Source: Bacteroidota bacterium (GTDB taxonomy: Bacteria; Bacteroidota; Ignavibacteria; Ignavibacteriales; Ignavibacteriaceae). Taken from it: a stretch of 64,000 nt of DNA. Location: NCBI GenBank assembly GCA_021777835.1, contig JAJYDC010000007.1, positions 85,530 to 149,529 on the forward strand. Direction: 5' to 3'. The notes under the pieces were generated by a model. It was given only the letters and a program-made list of their open reading frames with translations, was not told where the DNA came from and did no database searches. The number at the start of each line of letters is the position of its first letter. Positions within the stretch are counted from its first letter, which is position 1. The position numbers and the translations under genes were made by a program. Shown here in pieces: positions 35,829 to 44,069 of the stretch.

Positions 35829-36364
35829 AAGTTTCCCCCATAAGCATTAAAAAACAGGAATTTAATAAATCGTTTCGCGGATTTGATAAAGAAGAAGTTC
35901 AAGCATTTTTAGATAGACTTGCCGATGAAGTTGAAAATGTCTTGAAAGAAAATGATTCTTTGAAAAAGGAACTTGATCAAGCCACTGCAAAATTGATAGA
36001 ATTTAGAAAGATTGAAAAAAATCTCCAGGATACTTTATTAAAGGCGCATGAATCAACTTCAAAATCAATTGAATCAACAAAAAAACAAGCTAGCCTGATG
36101 ATAAAGGAAGCGGAAATAAAAGCCTCACAGATTTTAGAGAAGGCAAGAGAAAATGCAAACGAAATACGAAATTCGGTGATTAATTTAAGAGAAGAAAGAG
36201 ATCTTCTAATTGCTAATTTAAAGTCAATAATATATTCACAAGGTTATCTTCTAGAAATGAAAGTTGAGGACTCTGGAGAGGAAACCCCAGTTGTCAGCAA
36301 GAAAGTTGAGACATCAAAAGAGATTGATGTAAATGTGGACGAAATTGTAAATAAGTTGTTGTAA
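35825..36364 (+). CDS. divIVA: DivIVA-domain cell-pole/division scaffold
   Basis: A coiled-coil protein of 179 residues. The N-terminal membrane-curvature domain is recognisable: SPISIKKQEFNKSFRGFDKEEVQAFLDRLADE at about 4-35, the standard DivIVA opening. Two coiled coils then extend to about 140 and carry heptads of Glu/Lys/Leu. The C-terminus is an acidic low-complexity tail. DivIVA proteins recruit division, polar or cell-wall factors to curved membrane. The domain is best known in Gram-positives, but Chlorobi-type and deltaproteobacterial homologues exist. The start at ATG 35825 is fixed by AAGGAGAAG and by its overlap with the yggS stop. Confidence 0.92.
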   Translation: MKVSPISIKKQEFNKSFRGFDKEEVQAFLDRLADEVENVLKENDSLKKELDQATAKLIEFRKIEKNLQDTLLKAHESTSKSIESTKKQASLMIKEAEIKASQILEKARENANEIRNSVINLREERDLLIANLKSIIYSQGYLLEMKVEDSGEETPVVSKKVETSKEIDVNVDEIVNKLL

Positions 36365-36367
36365 TCA

Positions 36368-37189
36368 ATGGAAAACTTAAAAGAAAAAATCCAAGAAACT
36401 CTTAAAGTTATTAGGCAACAAACAGAAGAGGAATATCCAGTTGGAATTATTTTAGGTACCGGGCTTGGTGGATTAGTCAAAGAAATTAAAATTGATCATG
36501 AAATTGATTACGCCGACCTGCCTTACTTCCCAATCTCTACCGTTGAATCACATAGAGGAAAATTAATCTTTGGTACAATCAGTGATAAAAAGGTTGTAGC
36601 AATGCAAGGTCGCTTTCATTATTATGAAGGCTACACTATGAAGCAGATTACATATCCAGTCAGGGTTATGAAGTTTTTAGGAGTGAAAACATTGCTTGTT
36701 TCTAATGCATGTGGAGGGATGAACCCGCAATTTAAACGCGGCGATATTATGTTGATGACAGATCATATAAATCTTCTAGGCGACAATCCACTAATTGGTA
36801 AAAATGAAGATGATCTTGGGCCTAGATTCCCGGATATGAGCGAACCGTATAGCCATGAGTTGTTGAGAATATCAGAAGAAATAGCAAGTAAAAATAAGAT
36901 TAAAATTCAAAAAGGCGTTTATGTTGCAGTAGCGGGGCCTAATCTTGAAACAAAGTCAGAGTATAGATTTCTTAGAGCCACTGGAGCTGACGTTGTTGGC
37001 ATGTCAACTATTCCTGAAAACATAGTAGCAAACCAAATGGGTATGAAAGTTTTAGGTATTAGTATTATTACTGATGAATGTTTTCCTGAGTCGCTTAAAC
37101 CAGTGGATGTAAATGAAATTATTTCTACCGCAATGAAAGCCGAGCCTAAAATGACTTTTATTATGAAAGAAGTTATTAAGAGGATATAA
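36368..37189 (+). CDS. punA: Purine nucleoside phosphorylase (trimeric type)
   Basis: Phosphorolytically cleaves (deoxy)inosine and guanosine to base and ribose-1-phosphate for purine salvage. The 273-residue protein is of the PNP-I (trimeric, human-like) class: GIILGTGLGGLVKEI with the phosphate loop, VESHRGKLIFG, MQGRFHYYEGYTMKQITYPVRV, LLVSNACGGMNPQF, and then VYVAVAGPNLETKSEYRFLR and ADVVGMSTIPE, which carry base-binding residues. It lies 3 bp after divIVA, and its stop shares a base with the start of the next gene (TAATG), so it is translationally coupled. An insertion of purine salvage into a division cluster is curious but may simply be operon economy. Confidence 0.95.
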   Translation: MENLKEKIQETLKVIRQQTEEEYPVGIILGTGLGGLVKEIKIDHEIDYADLPYFPISTVESHRGKLIFGTISDKKVVAMQGRFHYYEGYTMKQITYPVRVMKFLGVKTLLVSNACGGMNPQFKRGDIMLMTDHINLLGDNPLIGKNEDDLGPRFPDMSEPYSHELLRISEEIASKNKIKIQKGVYVAVAGPNLETKSEYRFLRATGADVVGMSTIPENIVANQMGMKVLGISIITDECFPESLKPVDVNEIISTAMKAEPKMTFIMKEVIKRI

Positions 37190-37806
37190 TGGAAAAAAAA
37201 ACCTTTTCACATTATTTATCACCAATAATTTTAATGATCTTAATCTTCGCATCTAACTTCATTAACACTAATTTGTTTAAGTTTGGAGATAATAATTTTG
37301 CTGTTTGGTTTGTTCTTTCATTTTTATGTTTTGCAATAGGATGGTTTATCGATAAGACTCTTGGTTGGCGCTTTGGCGGTAAGGTTGTTTTCTCAATAAT
37401 AATATCTACAACAATAGTAAGTGTTTTGATGATTGCTTTTTTTAGAGATTACTTTGCGGCTAATGAATTACTTACTGAAAATTTAATTCTTTACAGCTTA
37501 AGAAACGTTACCCTTGGAGCAATGGCAATATTTGGAATGGCTGTGGTAGAAAATCTTAACCAACAAAAAGATATAGTCCTTCTCAAAGAACGGCTCAATA
37601 TTTATGAAAGTAATTTTGTTGACCCCCAAAAGGAGGCAGAGCTAGAAATAAGGGAAGCAAAACTTAAGGCGCAAAAAATTATAAATGATGCTGACCTTTA
37701 TGCCAAAAACACCATATTGAAAAAAGAAAGAATTGAAAAGGAATTGAAGGAATTTATACAGGCGGAAAAGGAATTAATTAAGAAATATGAGAATATTGAT
37801 AAATAA
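37189..37806 (+). CDS. Four-helix membrane protein with C-terminal coiled coil, unknown function
   Basis: A 205-residue protein. Hydrophobic segments lie at about 9-27, 35-52, 62-82 and 98-116. The C-terminal half (about 120-205) is a charged coiled coil (EAELEIREAKLKAQKIINDAD) that resembles the b-subunit or DivIVA-like rods in composition. It shares the A of TAATG with the punA stop and stands between divIVA/punA and ileS. A role in anchoring a cytoplasmic complex to the membrane, perhaps in partnership with DivIVA, is reasonable from architecture and context, but no homology supports it. Confidence 0.72.
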   Translation: MEKKTFSHYLSPIILMILIFASNFINTNLFKFGDNNFAVWFVLSFLCFAIGWFIDKTLGWRFGGKVVFSIIISTTIVSVLMIAFFRDYFAANELLTENLILYSLRNVTLGAMAIFGMAVVENLNQQKDIVLLKERLNIYESNFVDPQKEAELEIREAKLKAQKIINDADLYAKNTILKKERIEKELKEFIQAEKELIKKYENIDK

Positions 37807-37851
37807 CTGTACAGTTATAATATTTGAAAAATCAGGAAATTATTAAAATTC

Positions 37852-40800
37852 ATGTTCAAACAAAATATAGAAAAAATAAATTATCCCGAAATTGAAGAAA
37901 AAGTCTTAAAGTTCTGGGAAGAAAATAAAATATTTTATAAAAGTATATCTTCAAGGAATAAATCAAAATCATATACTTTTTATGAAGGGCCTCCGACTGC
38001 AAATGGTAAGCCTGGGATTCATCATGTAATGGCCAGAACTCTAAAGGATTTAGTCTGCCGTTATAAAACTATGCAAGGCTTTAGGGTAGAAAGAAAGGCA
38101 GGATGGGATACTCATGGCTTGCCTGTGGAAATTGAAGTAGAAAAGAAAATTGGCATAAAACACAAAAGTGAAGTCTTAGAATACGGAGTTGAAAAATATA
38201 ATCAGGCTTGCCGTGATTCTGTTTTTACATATCTTGATCTTTGGGAAAAAATGACAACCCGTATGGGGTATTGGGTTGATCTAGAGCATGCTTATGTAAC
38301 CTTAACTAATGATTATATAGAATCAGTGTGGTGGGCTCTTAAATCTTTATTTGATAAAGGATTAATTTATAAAGACTATAAAATAGTTCCTCAAGATCCA
38401 AAATCAGAAACTGTTTTATCATCGCACGAGCTGGCTTTGGGGTATCGAGAAACGAAAGATCCTTCGGTTTATGTGCTATTCAAGATTAAATACTCCGATG
38501 AGAGTTTCTTGGTCTGGACCACAACTCCTTGGACTCTGATCTCAAACGTTGCTCTTGCCGTCGGTAAAAACATTGAGTATGTAAAGATAAATTTAAGCGG
38601 AAAGAAAATTATTCTTGCTAAAGATAGACTTTCCGTAATTGATGGTGAATATGAAATCCTTTCGGAGTTGAAAGGAAAAGAGCTTGAGGGTATTGAATAT
38701 GAACAAATATTTAGGTATGTAAAAACAGAAAAGAGGGCTTTTTTTGTTGCACTCGGCGATTTTGTTAGCACAGAGGACGGATCGGGTATTGTTCACATTG
38801 CTCCGGCATTCGGTGCTGATGATTACGAACTTTCAAAAAAATATGACCTTCCTATGCTACAGCCTGTAACACGTGGTGGATTGTTTACGGAGGAGATTAC
38901 AGATTTCGCGGGGCAATTTGTTAAAGATGCAGACAAGGGTATTATCCAAAAGCTAAAAGAAGAGGGAAAGCTTTTCAGAAAAGAAACAATAACCCATTCT
39001 TACCCATTTAGCTGGCGACATGAAAATGTCCCTGTAATTTATTATGCTCGTGAATCATGGTTCATTAGGACAACTTCCATTGCTGATAAGATGGTAGAGC
39101 TTAATAAAACAATTAACTGGCAGCCACCTGAAGTTGGCGCGGGAAGATTTGGAAATTGGCTTGAAGAGAACAAGGACTGGGCACTCTCACGGGACAGATT
39201 TTGGGCAACGCCTTTGCCAATTTGGATAAGTGATGACGGGGATAAGTTTGCAGTCGGAAGCATAGATGAATTGAAGGAAGGTTTCATAGAAGAAGACGGA
39301 AAAAGAATTTCTGTAAAGAATATTACTGCAATTGATCTTCACAAACCTTTTGTTGATAAGATATATTTTGAGAGAAACGGTAAAATTTATAAAAGAACTC
39401 CAGAACTAATTGACGTTTGGTTTGACTCTGGCTCAATGCCCTTTGCACAATATCATTATCCGTTTGAGAATAAAGAACTATTTGAAAAGAATTATTTTCC
39501 GGCGGATTTTATTTGTGAAGGAATTGATCAAACAAGAGGATGGTTTTATACTCTTCATGCTATTGCAACCATGCTTTTTGATAGTGTTGCCTTTAAGAAT
39601 ATAATTGTAAACGAATTAATCCTTGACAAGAACGGCTTGAAAATGTCCAAATCGAAGGGCAACTCTGTTGACCCGTTCGTTTTATTTGATAAATACGGCG
39701 CGGATGCAACCCGTTGGTATTTAGTTACGAACAGTCCGCCGTGGCGCCCGACTCTATTTGATGAAGAAGGTTTAGTCGAAGTCCAAAGAAAATTTTTTGG
39801 AACCTTACTGAATACATATTCTTTTTTTGCACTCTATGCTAATATTGATAAATTTAACTTTGCAGAGGAATTAGTTTCATACACCGTCCGTCCCGAAATT
39901 GATCGATGGATAATATCAAAATTAAATAGCCTTGTTAATGAATATCAGCTGTTAATGGATAATTATGATGTTACCCGTGCAGCCCGCGCCGTCTCTGATT
40001 TTACAATTGATCATCTTTCAAATTGGTATGTACGCCGTTGCAGAAGACGTTTCTGGAAATCGGAAATGAATGAAAATAAACTATCTGCTTATCAAACTCT
40101 ATATGAATGTTTGATTACAATATCTAAATTAACAGCACCGTTTGCTCCGTTTATTTCTGAAGAGCTTTATCAGAATTTAAACTCGGTTACTGGAAAAGAA
40201 AATTTTGAATCTGTTCATCTTACGGAATTTCCCAAATCAACTTATATTGAAAAAGAATTGGAAAGCAAGATGGAGATTGCGCAGAAAGTCGTTTATATTA
40301 CAAGATCAATGCGCGCAAAAAATAATTTGAAGGTTCGTCAGCCACTTAAAAAAATTATGGTGGTTGTAGAAAATTCAAAACGCGAAGACCTTTCTAACAT
40401 GAAGGATGTAATTTTAGACGAGGTTAATATTAAAAAACTGATTATCTTAAATGATGATTCTGAAATTGTCAATAAATCAGCTAAAGCAAATTTTAAGGTA
40501 ATAGGCCCGAAATTTGGGAAGAAAGTAAATCCGGTCGCTAATGCTATTAAAGAATTTGGAAAATCTGAAATTGTAAAACTTGAATCTGGGCAAAATGTGA
40601 CTATTAATATTGGCGGTGAAGATATTTCGATTTCAAAAGAAGATGTTGAAATACTTGGCTCTGAAATCAAAGGATGGGTTGTAGAAAGCGCGGAAGGCGT
40701 GACTGTTGCAATTGATGCAGAACTAACACCAGAATTAATTGATGAAGGCCTAGCCCGAGAATTTGTAAATAGAATTCAAAACATGCGTAAAGACGCAGGA

Positions 40801-41004
40801 TTTGAAGTAATTGACAGAATTAAAATTAAATATAGCGGAAATGCTCAACTTTTAGAAGCAGTTAGTGCATTTAAAGATTATATTGCAAATGAAACACTCG
40901 CCGAAAAGCTTGTAAATAAGAATGAGTTTGAAGGCGGCTATAAACAAGAATGGAAAATTGGTGATTATGATTGTTCCATTCAAATTGAAAAGGTTAATCC
41001 GTAA
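37852..41004 (+). CDS. ileS: Isoleucyl-tRNA synthetase, long (type 2-like) form
   Basis: Charges tRNA-Ile in the cytosol. At 1050 residues it is longer than E. coli IleRS (938). The class I signatures are GKPGIHHV (about 52-59, the HIGH equivalent) and KMSKS at about 597-601. The zinc-binding Cys cluster found at the C-terminus of type 1 enzymes is absent. The late segment EGLAREFVNRIQNMRKDAGFEV resembles the eukaryote/archaea-like type 2 group, which is frequently resistant to mupirocin. That assignment needs a tree. CP1 editing motifs such as VWTTTPWTLISNVALAV are intact. It precedes the DksA-like and lspA genes in the classical ileS-dksA-lspA order. Confidence 0.96.
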   Translation: MFKQNIEKINYPEIEEKVLKFWEENKIFYKSISSRNKSKSYTFYEGPPTANGKPGIHHVMARTLKDLVCRYKTMQGFRVERKAGWDTHGLPVEIEVEKKIGIKHKSEVLEYGVEKYNQACRDSVFTYLDLWEKMTTRMGYWVDLEHAYVTLTNDYIESVWWALKSLFDKGLIYKDYKIVPQDPKSETVLSSHELALGYRETKDPSVYVLFKIKYSDESFLVWTTTPWTLISNVALAVGKNIEYVKINLSGKKIILAKDRLSVIDGEYEILSELKGKELEGIEYEQIFRYVKTEKRAFFVALGDFVSTEDGSGIVHIAPAFGADDYELSKKYDLPMLQPVTRGGLFTEEITDFAGQFVKDADKGIIQKLKEEGKLFRKETITHSYPFSWRHENVPVIYYARESWFIRTTSIADKMVELNKTINWQPPEVGAGRFGNWLEENKDWALSRDRFWATPLPIWISDDGDKFAVGSIDELKEGFIEEDGKRISVKNITAIDLHKPFVDKIYFERNGKIYKRTPELIDVWFDSGSMPFAQYHYPFENKELFEKNYFPADFICEGIDQTRGWFYTLHAIATMLFDSVAFKNIIVNELILDKNGLKMSKSKGNSVDPFVLFDKYGADATRWYLVTNSPPWRPTLFDEEGLVEVQRKFFGTLLNTYSFFALYANIDKFNFAEELVSYTVRPEIDRWIISKLNSLVNEYQLLMDNYDVTRAARAVSDFTIDHLSNWYVRRCRRRFWKSEMNENKLSAYQTLYECLITISKLTAPFAPFISEELYQNLNSVTGKENFESVHLTEFPKSTYIEKELESKMEIAQKVVYITRSMRAKNNLKVRQPLKKIMVVVENSKREDLSNMKDVILDEVNIKKLIILNDDSEIVNKSAKANFKVIGPKFGKKVNPVANAIKEFGKSEIVKLESGQNVTINIGGEDISISKEDVEILGSEIKGWVVESAEGVTVAIDAELTPELIDEGLAREFVNRIQNMRKDAGFEVIDRIKIKYSGNAQLLEAVSAFKDYIANETLAEKLVNKNEFEGGYKQEWKIGDYDCSIQIEKVNP

Positions 41005-41019
41005 GAAAAGGAGACCCAA

Positions 41020-41736
41020 ATGGCAAGAAAAACAACTACAAAGAAAGTAGTCGCAAAAAAAACAGTTGTTAAAAAGAACAGCATTGATTTAAAGAAATTG
41101 AAAAAGAAAATTGCAGCCGTACCCAAGCCGGCAGTTAAAAAAAACTCTCAAAAGAATGTTGTAAGTTCTTCTAAAATTAAGAAATCTGCTAAACAGAAAA
41201 CCATTGATAAGAAAGTGACTAATAAAACTTCTATGATGAAGACTAAGGAAAAAAAGAAAGTTGAGGAAATAATTGAAAAAGTATCTCCATCGGCTTCCGA
41301 GATAAGACAAAAAGCTATTGAAAAAATAAAAGGATATAGTAAAAAGGACCTTGAACATTTTCGAGCTGGAATTTTAGCAAAACGAGATGAAATTATTGAA
41401 CAACTCCAGAACCTTAAAGATCAAATGCTCGACCCAACAACCGGTGAATATATAAATGAAAATTCTCCTTATTCTCTCCATATGGCTGAACAAGGTACTG
41501 ATGCCATGGAAAGAGAAAAAACTTTTTTATATGCACAGAGAGAGAATAAATTTTTAGGTTATCTTGAAGATGCTCTAAAAAGAATTGATGCAGGCACCTA
41601 TGGAATTTGTATTGACTGTATTGACGAACCACAACACCTTTGTCCAACCTGTCCTTTAATTCCTAAAGCGAGATTGGAGGCTGTACCACATAGTCAGCTT
41701 TGTTTGCCAATTAAGCAAAAGCAAGAAAAAAAATAA
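41020..41736 (+). CDS. TraR/DksA-family zinc-finger protein with Lys-rich histone-like N-terminus
   Basis: 238 residues in two parts. Residues 1 to ~85 are a Lys/Val/Thr/Ser-rich, unstructured tail (KKVVAKKTVVKKNS and similar) like eukaryotic H1 or bacterial histone-like tails and likely to bind nucleic acid. The rest is a coiled-coil hairpin plus zinc finger of the DksA/TraR type: NPTTGEY then YSLHMAEQGTDAMEREKTF, and YGICIDC (C197, C200), LCPTC (C208, C211), RLEAVPHSQLC (C228). The classical finger has four Cys; here an inserted CPTC motif is present and the last CxxC has lost a Cys. DksA proteins modulate RNA polymerase; whether this one does is unclear. AAAGGAGACC precedes the ATG. Confidence 0.88.
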   Translation: MARKTTTKKVVAKKTVVKKNSIDLKKLKKKIAAVPKPAVKKNSQKNVVSSSKIKKSAKQKTIDKKVTNKTSMMKTKEKKKVEEIIEKVSPSASEIRQKAIEKIKGYSKKDLEHFRAGILAKRDEIIEQLQNLKDQMLDPTTGEYINENSPYSLHMAEQGTDAMEREKTFLYAQRENKFLGYLEDALKRIDAGTYGICIDCIDEPQHLCPTCPLIPKARLEAVPHSQLCLPIKQKQEKK

Positions 41737-41805
41737 ATTTGTTTCATGATCATTATTTTATGTCCCCATTAGAAGGTTGAAAATTTAGGAAATCCAGGTA
41801 AAAGT

Positions 41806-42399
41806 TTGAAAGTTTTGTCAGTTTCCGCGATCGTTATTATTATTGACCAGATTAGTAAATTGATGGTAAAGGGAATTTCATTTTCCTATTTCGGATTTAA
41901 CATTTCAGGTTTAGAACGATGGCAAAAAATTTCGATTTTGGGTAGAGTATTCAACATTACATTAGTAGAAAATCCAGGAATAGCATTTGGCATAAATTTA
42001 GGTAATAATTTTAAACTACTGATTTCTGTCTTTACTTTGGTCGCCACTCTGGGGTTGCTTTATTACATATTTAGAAATAGAGAAAAGAAACTCATTTTCC
42101 GACTTTCGCTTGCATTGATTTTGGGAGGAGCAGTAGGAAATTTAATAGATAGAACTTTTTACGGTGTAATTTTCGGATATGCACCGTTATTTTATGGCAA
42201 AGTTGTAGATTTTCTTGATCTGAGGATTTTTAACTTATTTATTTTTAATAGAACTTTTAATAATTATGTGTTCAACTTTGCCGATGTATCTGTAACTGCT
42301 GGAGTTATACTGCTATTGTTTATCTTAAATAAACAGAAAAACACAAACGACAATCTAAATTCTAACATAGAAGAAGCTTTAGTGGAAAATAAGGATTAA
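41806..42399 (+). CDS. lspA: Lipoprotein signal peptidase II, copy 1
   Basis: Inner-membrane aspartyl protease that removes signal peptides from diacylglyceryl-prolipoproteins. Four hydrophobic helices are present in 197 residues, longer than the usual ~165 because of a loop after helix 1 (about 30-50) and a second insert (about 140-155). Catalytic motifs are intact: VENPGIAFG at about 55-63, GNLIDR with D115, and FNFADVSVTAG with D160; IIIDQISK at 12-19 carries the conserved N-terminal Asp. The start is TTG at 41806, with a weak AGG nearby. It ends 1 bp before a paralogous second copy. Confidence 0.93.
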   Translation: MKVLSVSAIVIIIDQISKLMVKGISFSYFGFNISGLERWQKISILGRVFNITLVENPGIAFGINLGNNFKLLISVFTLVATLGLLYYIFRNREKKLIFRLSLALILGGAVGNLIDRTFYGVIFGYAPLFYGKVVDFLDLRIFNLFIFNRTFNNYVFNFADVSVTAGVILLLFILNKQKNTNDNLNSNIEEALVENKD

Positions 42400-42400
42400 A

Positions 42401-42994
42401 TTGAAAATATTCTTGGTTACACTCACCGTTATACTCGTTGATCAAATTTCAAAGATGATTATTAAAGGATTTACGATTCCATTTCTCAAGATTTTTCACG
42501 GAGGAATGTACCAGGGTGAAAGTATTTCAGTAATTGGAAATTTTTTTCGTATTACTTTTATTGAAAACCCAGGGATGGCATTTGGGTTTGATCCTGGATT
42601 CAATATGAAACTGTGGCTCTCTTTATTTTCACTTGTTGCTAGTATTGGACTAGCCATTTATTTGTACTTTATAAGAGAAAAGAATTTTACTCTTAAATTG
42701 TCTATAGCACTTATTTTGGGTGGTGCAATAGGTAACTTGATTGATAGAATGTTTTATGGAATCTTTTATGGTTATGCTCCTTTATTTTACGGCAAAGTTG
42801 TTGATTTCCTAGATTTTGATTTCTTCAAATTTTCTTTATTTGGGAAAATTTTTGATCGATGGCCTATCTTTAATTTTGCTGATGCCGCTGTTACGATTGG
42901 AGTTTTAATTTTGATTGTCTTTTACAGAGCCTCAGAAAGCGAAAGTAAAGTAAGTCAAACAAATGTTCCTACCAACCCAGATTCTTCTGAATAA
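42401..42994 (+). CDS. lspA: Lipoprotein signal peptidase II, copy 2 (tandem paralogue)
   Basis: A second complete LspA of 197 residues, also with a TTG start, 1 bp after copy 1. All catalytic elements are present: VDQISKMII, IENPGMAFGF, LGGAIGNLIDRMFYG with D115, VVDFLDFDFF, and FNFADAAVTIG with D161. The two share layout and loop insertions but differ widely in sequence, so the duplication is not recent. Each may be tuned to different lipobox classes, of which this genome has many. Alternatively, one may be redundant. It is followed after 100 bp by rluD, which often follows lspA. Confidence 0.92.
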   Translation: MKIFLVTLTVILVDQISKMIIKGFTIPFLKIFHGGMYQGESISVIGNFFRITFIENPGMAFGFDPGFNMKLWLSLFSLVASIGLAIYLYFIREKNFTLKLSIALILGGAIGNLIDRMFYGIFYGYAPLFYGKVVDFLDFDFFKFSLFGKIFDRWPIFNFADAAVTIGVLILIVFYRASESESKVSQTNVPTNPDSSE

Positions 42995-43094
42995 AATAGG
43001 AACGAGGTTTAATTATTCTTTTAATTGCTTAACTCTTTCTCTTAAAGGTAGTATTTTAATGATACTAACTTCATTGAGTGATTTAAAGGGTTTT

Positions 43095-44069
43095 ATGTCT
43101 AAGATGGTTGATCAAAAAAAATACAGAATTGAGATTCCAAAAGGGAAAAGAAAAGAACGATTGGATATTTATCTTGTTAGCGTTATTGAGAATGCAACTC
43201 GTTCAAAAATTCAAAAACTAATTGAAGCTCAACTTGTTAAAGTAAACGGCGAATTTGTGAAATCAAGTTATATGGTTCTACCTAATGACTTGATAGAAGC
43301 GACAATTCCAATTTCTCCCCGTCCAGATGAAATAGAGGCAGAAGAAATTCCTCTTGATATAATTTTTGAAGATAGTTTCCTTTTGGTAGTTAATAAGCCA
43401 GCGGGAATGGTAGCGCATCCAGCGTATGCAAATTATACGGGAACTTTGGTTAATGCACTTCTCCATCACTCCCAAAAACTAAGCAAATCAAATGAGCCCG
43501 AAAGGCCGGGAATTGTTCACAGAATAGATAAAGGTACGAGTGGATTACTGGTGATAGCAAAAGATGAATGGACTCATGCAAAATTAGCTGAGCAATTTTC
43601 AAGGCATTCTATTGAGCGTGAATATTGGGCAGTTGCTTGGGGAAAATTTAAAGAAAAGAAAGGCACAATAGATTCAAATATTGCTAGGAGCAAATCAGAT
43701 AGAAAAAAATTTACGTCTGTAAAATCTGAAGGCAAAACTGCTGTAACCTATTATGAAGTTATTAAAGAATATGATTTTACATCGCTAGTAAAAATAAACT
43801 TGAAGACTGGTAGAACTCATCAGATCAGAGTCCATTTATCAAGCATAGGGCACCCAATTTTTGGGGATCCAACATACGGTGGGAGAAATATTCTTTTTGG
43901 TTCAACGCTTCCTAAAATGAAGAGCAGAGTTGAAAATTTATTAAGTGTTATGCCGCGGCAAGCACTTCACGCCAAAACCTTAGGTTTCATTCATCCCCAA
44001 ACAAAAGAATTTGTAAAGTTCGAATCAGAACTTCCTGAAGATATTACTACCCTACTTGAAAAATTATGA
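43095..44069 (+). CDS. rluD: RluA/RluD-family pseudouridine synthase
   Basis: Modifies uridines in large-subunit rRNA; E. coli RluD targets helix 69 positions. About 324 residues. An N-terminal S4 RNA-binding domain (RLDIYLVSVIENATRSKIQK, about 22-60) is followed by the catalytic domain, with VVNKPAGMVAHPA and the catalytic Asp D145 in GIVHRIDKGTSGLLV. LKTGRTHQIRVHLSSIGHPIFGDPTYGG is the late motif. I start at ATG 43095 because AAAGGG precedes it and the upstream in-frame sequence lacks domain character. The S4 domain plus sequence favours RluD over RluA or RluC. The stop overlaps the next gene (ATGA). Confidence 0.93.
   Translation: MSKMVDQKKYRIEIPKGKRKERLDIYLVSVIENATRSKIQKLIEAQLVKVNGEFVKSSYMVLPNDLIEATIPISPRPDEIEAEEIPLDIIFEDSFLLVVNKPAGMVAHPAYANYTGTLVNALLHHSQKLSKSNEPERPGIVHRIDKGTSGLLVIAKDEWTHAKLAEQFSRHSIEREYWAVAWGKFKEKKGTIDSNIARSKSDRKKFTSVKSEGKTAVTYYEVIKEYDFTSLVKINLKTGRTHQIRVHLSSIGHPIFGDPTYGGRNILFGSTLPKMKSRVENLLSVMPRQALHAKTLGFIHPQTKEFVKFESELPEDITTLLEKL

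Noticed and set aside
42963..43094. N-terminal extension of the RluD-like gene
   Set aside because: The extra residues overlap lspA copy 2, have no domain character, and the ATG at 43095 has its own AAAGGG site.
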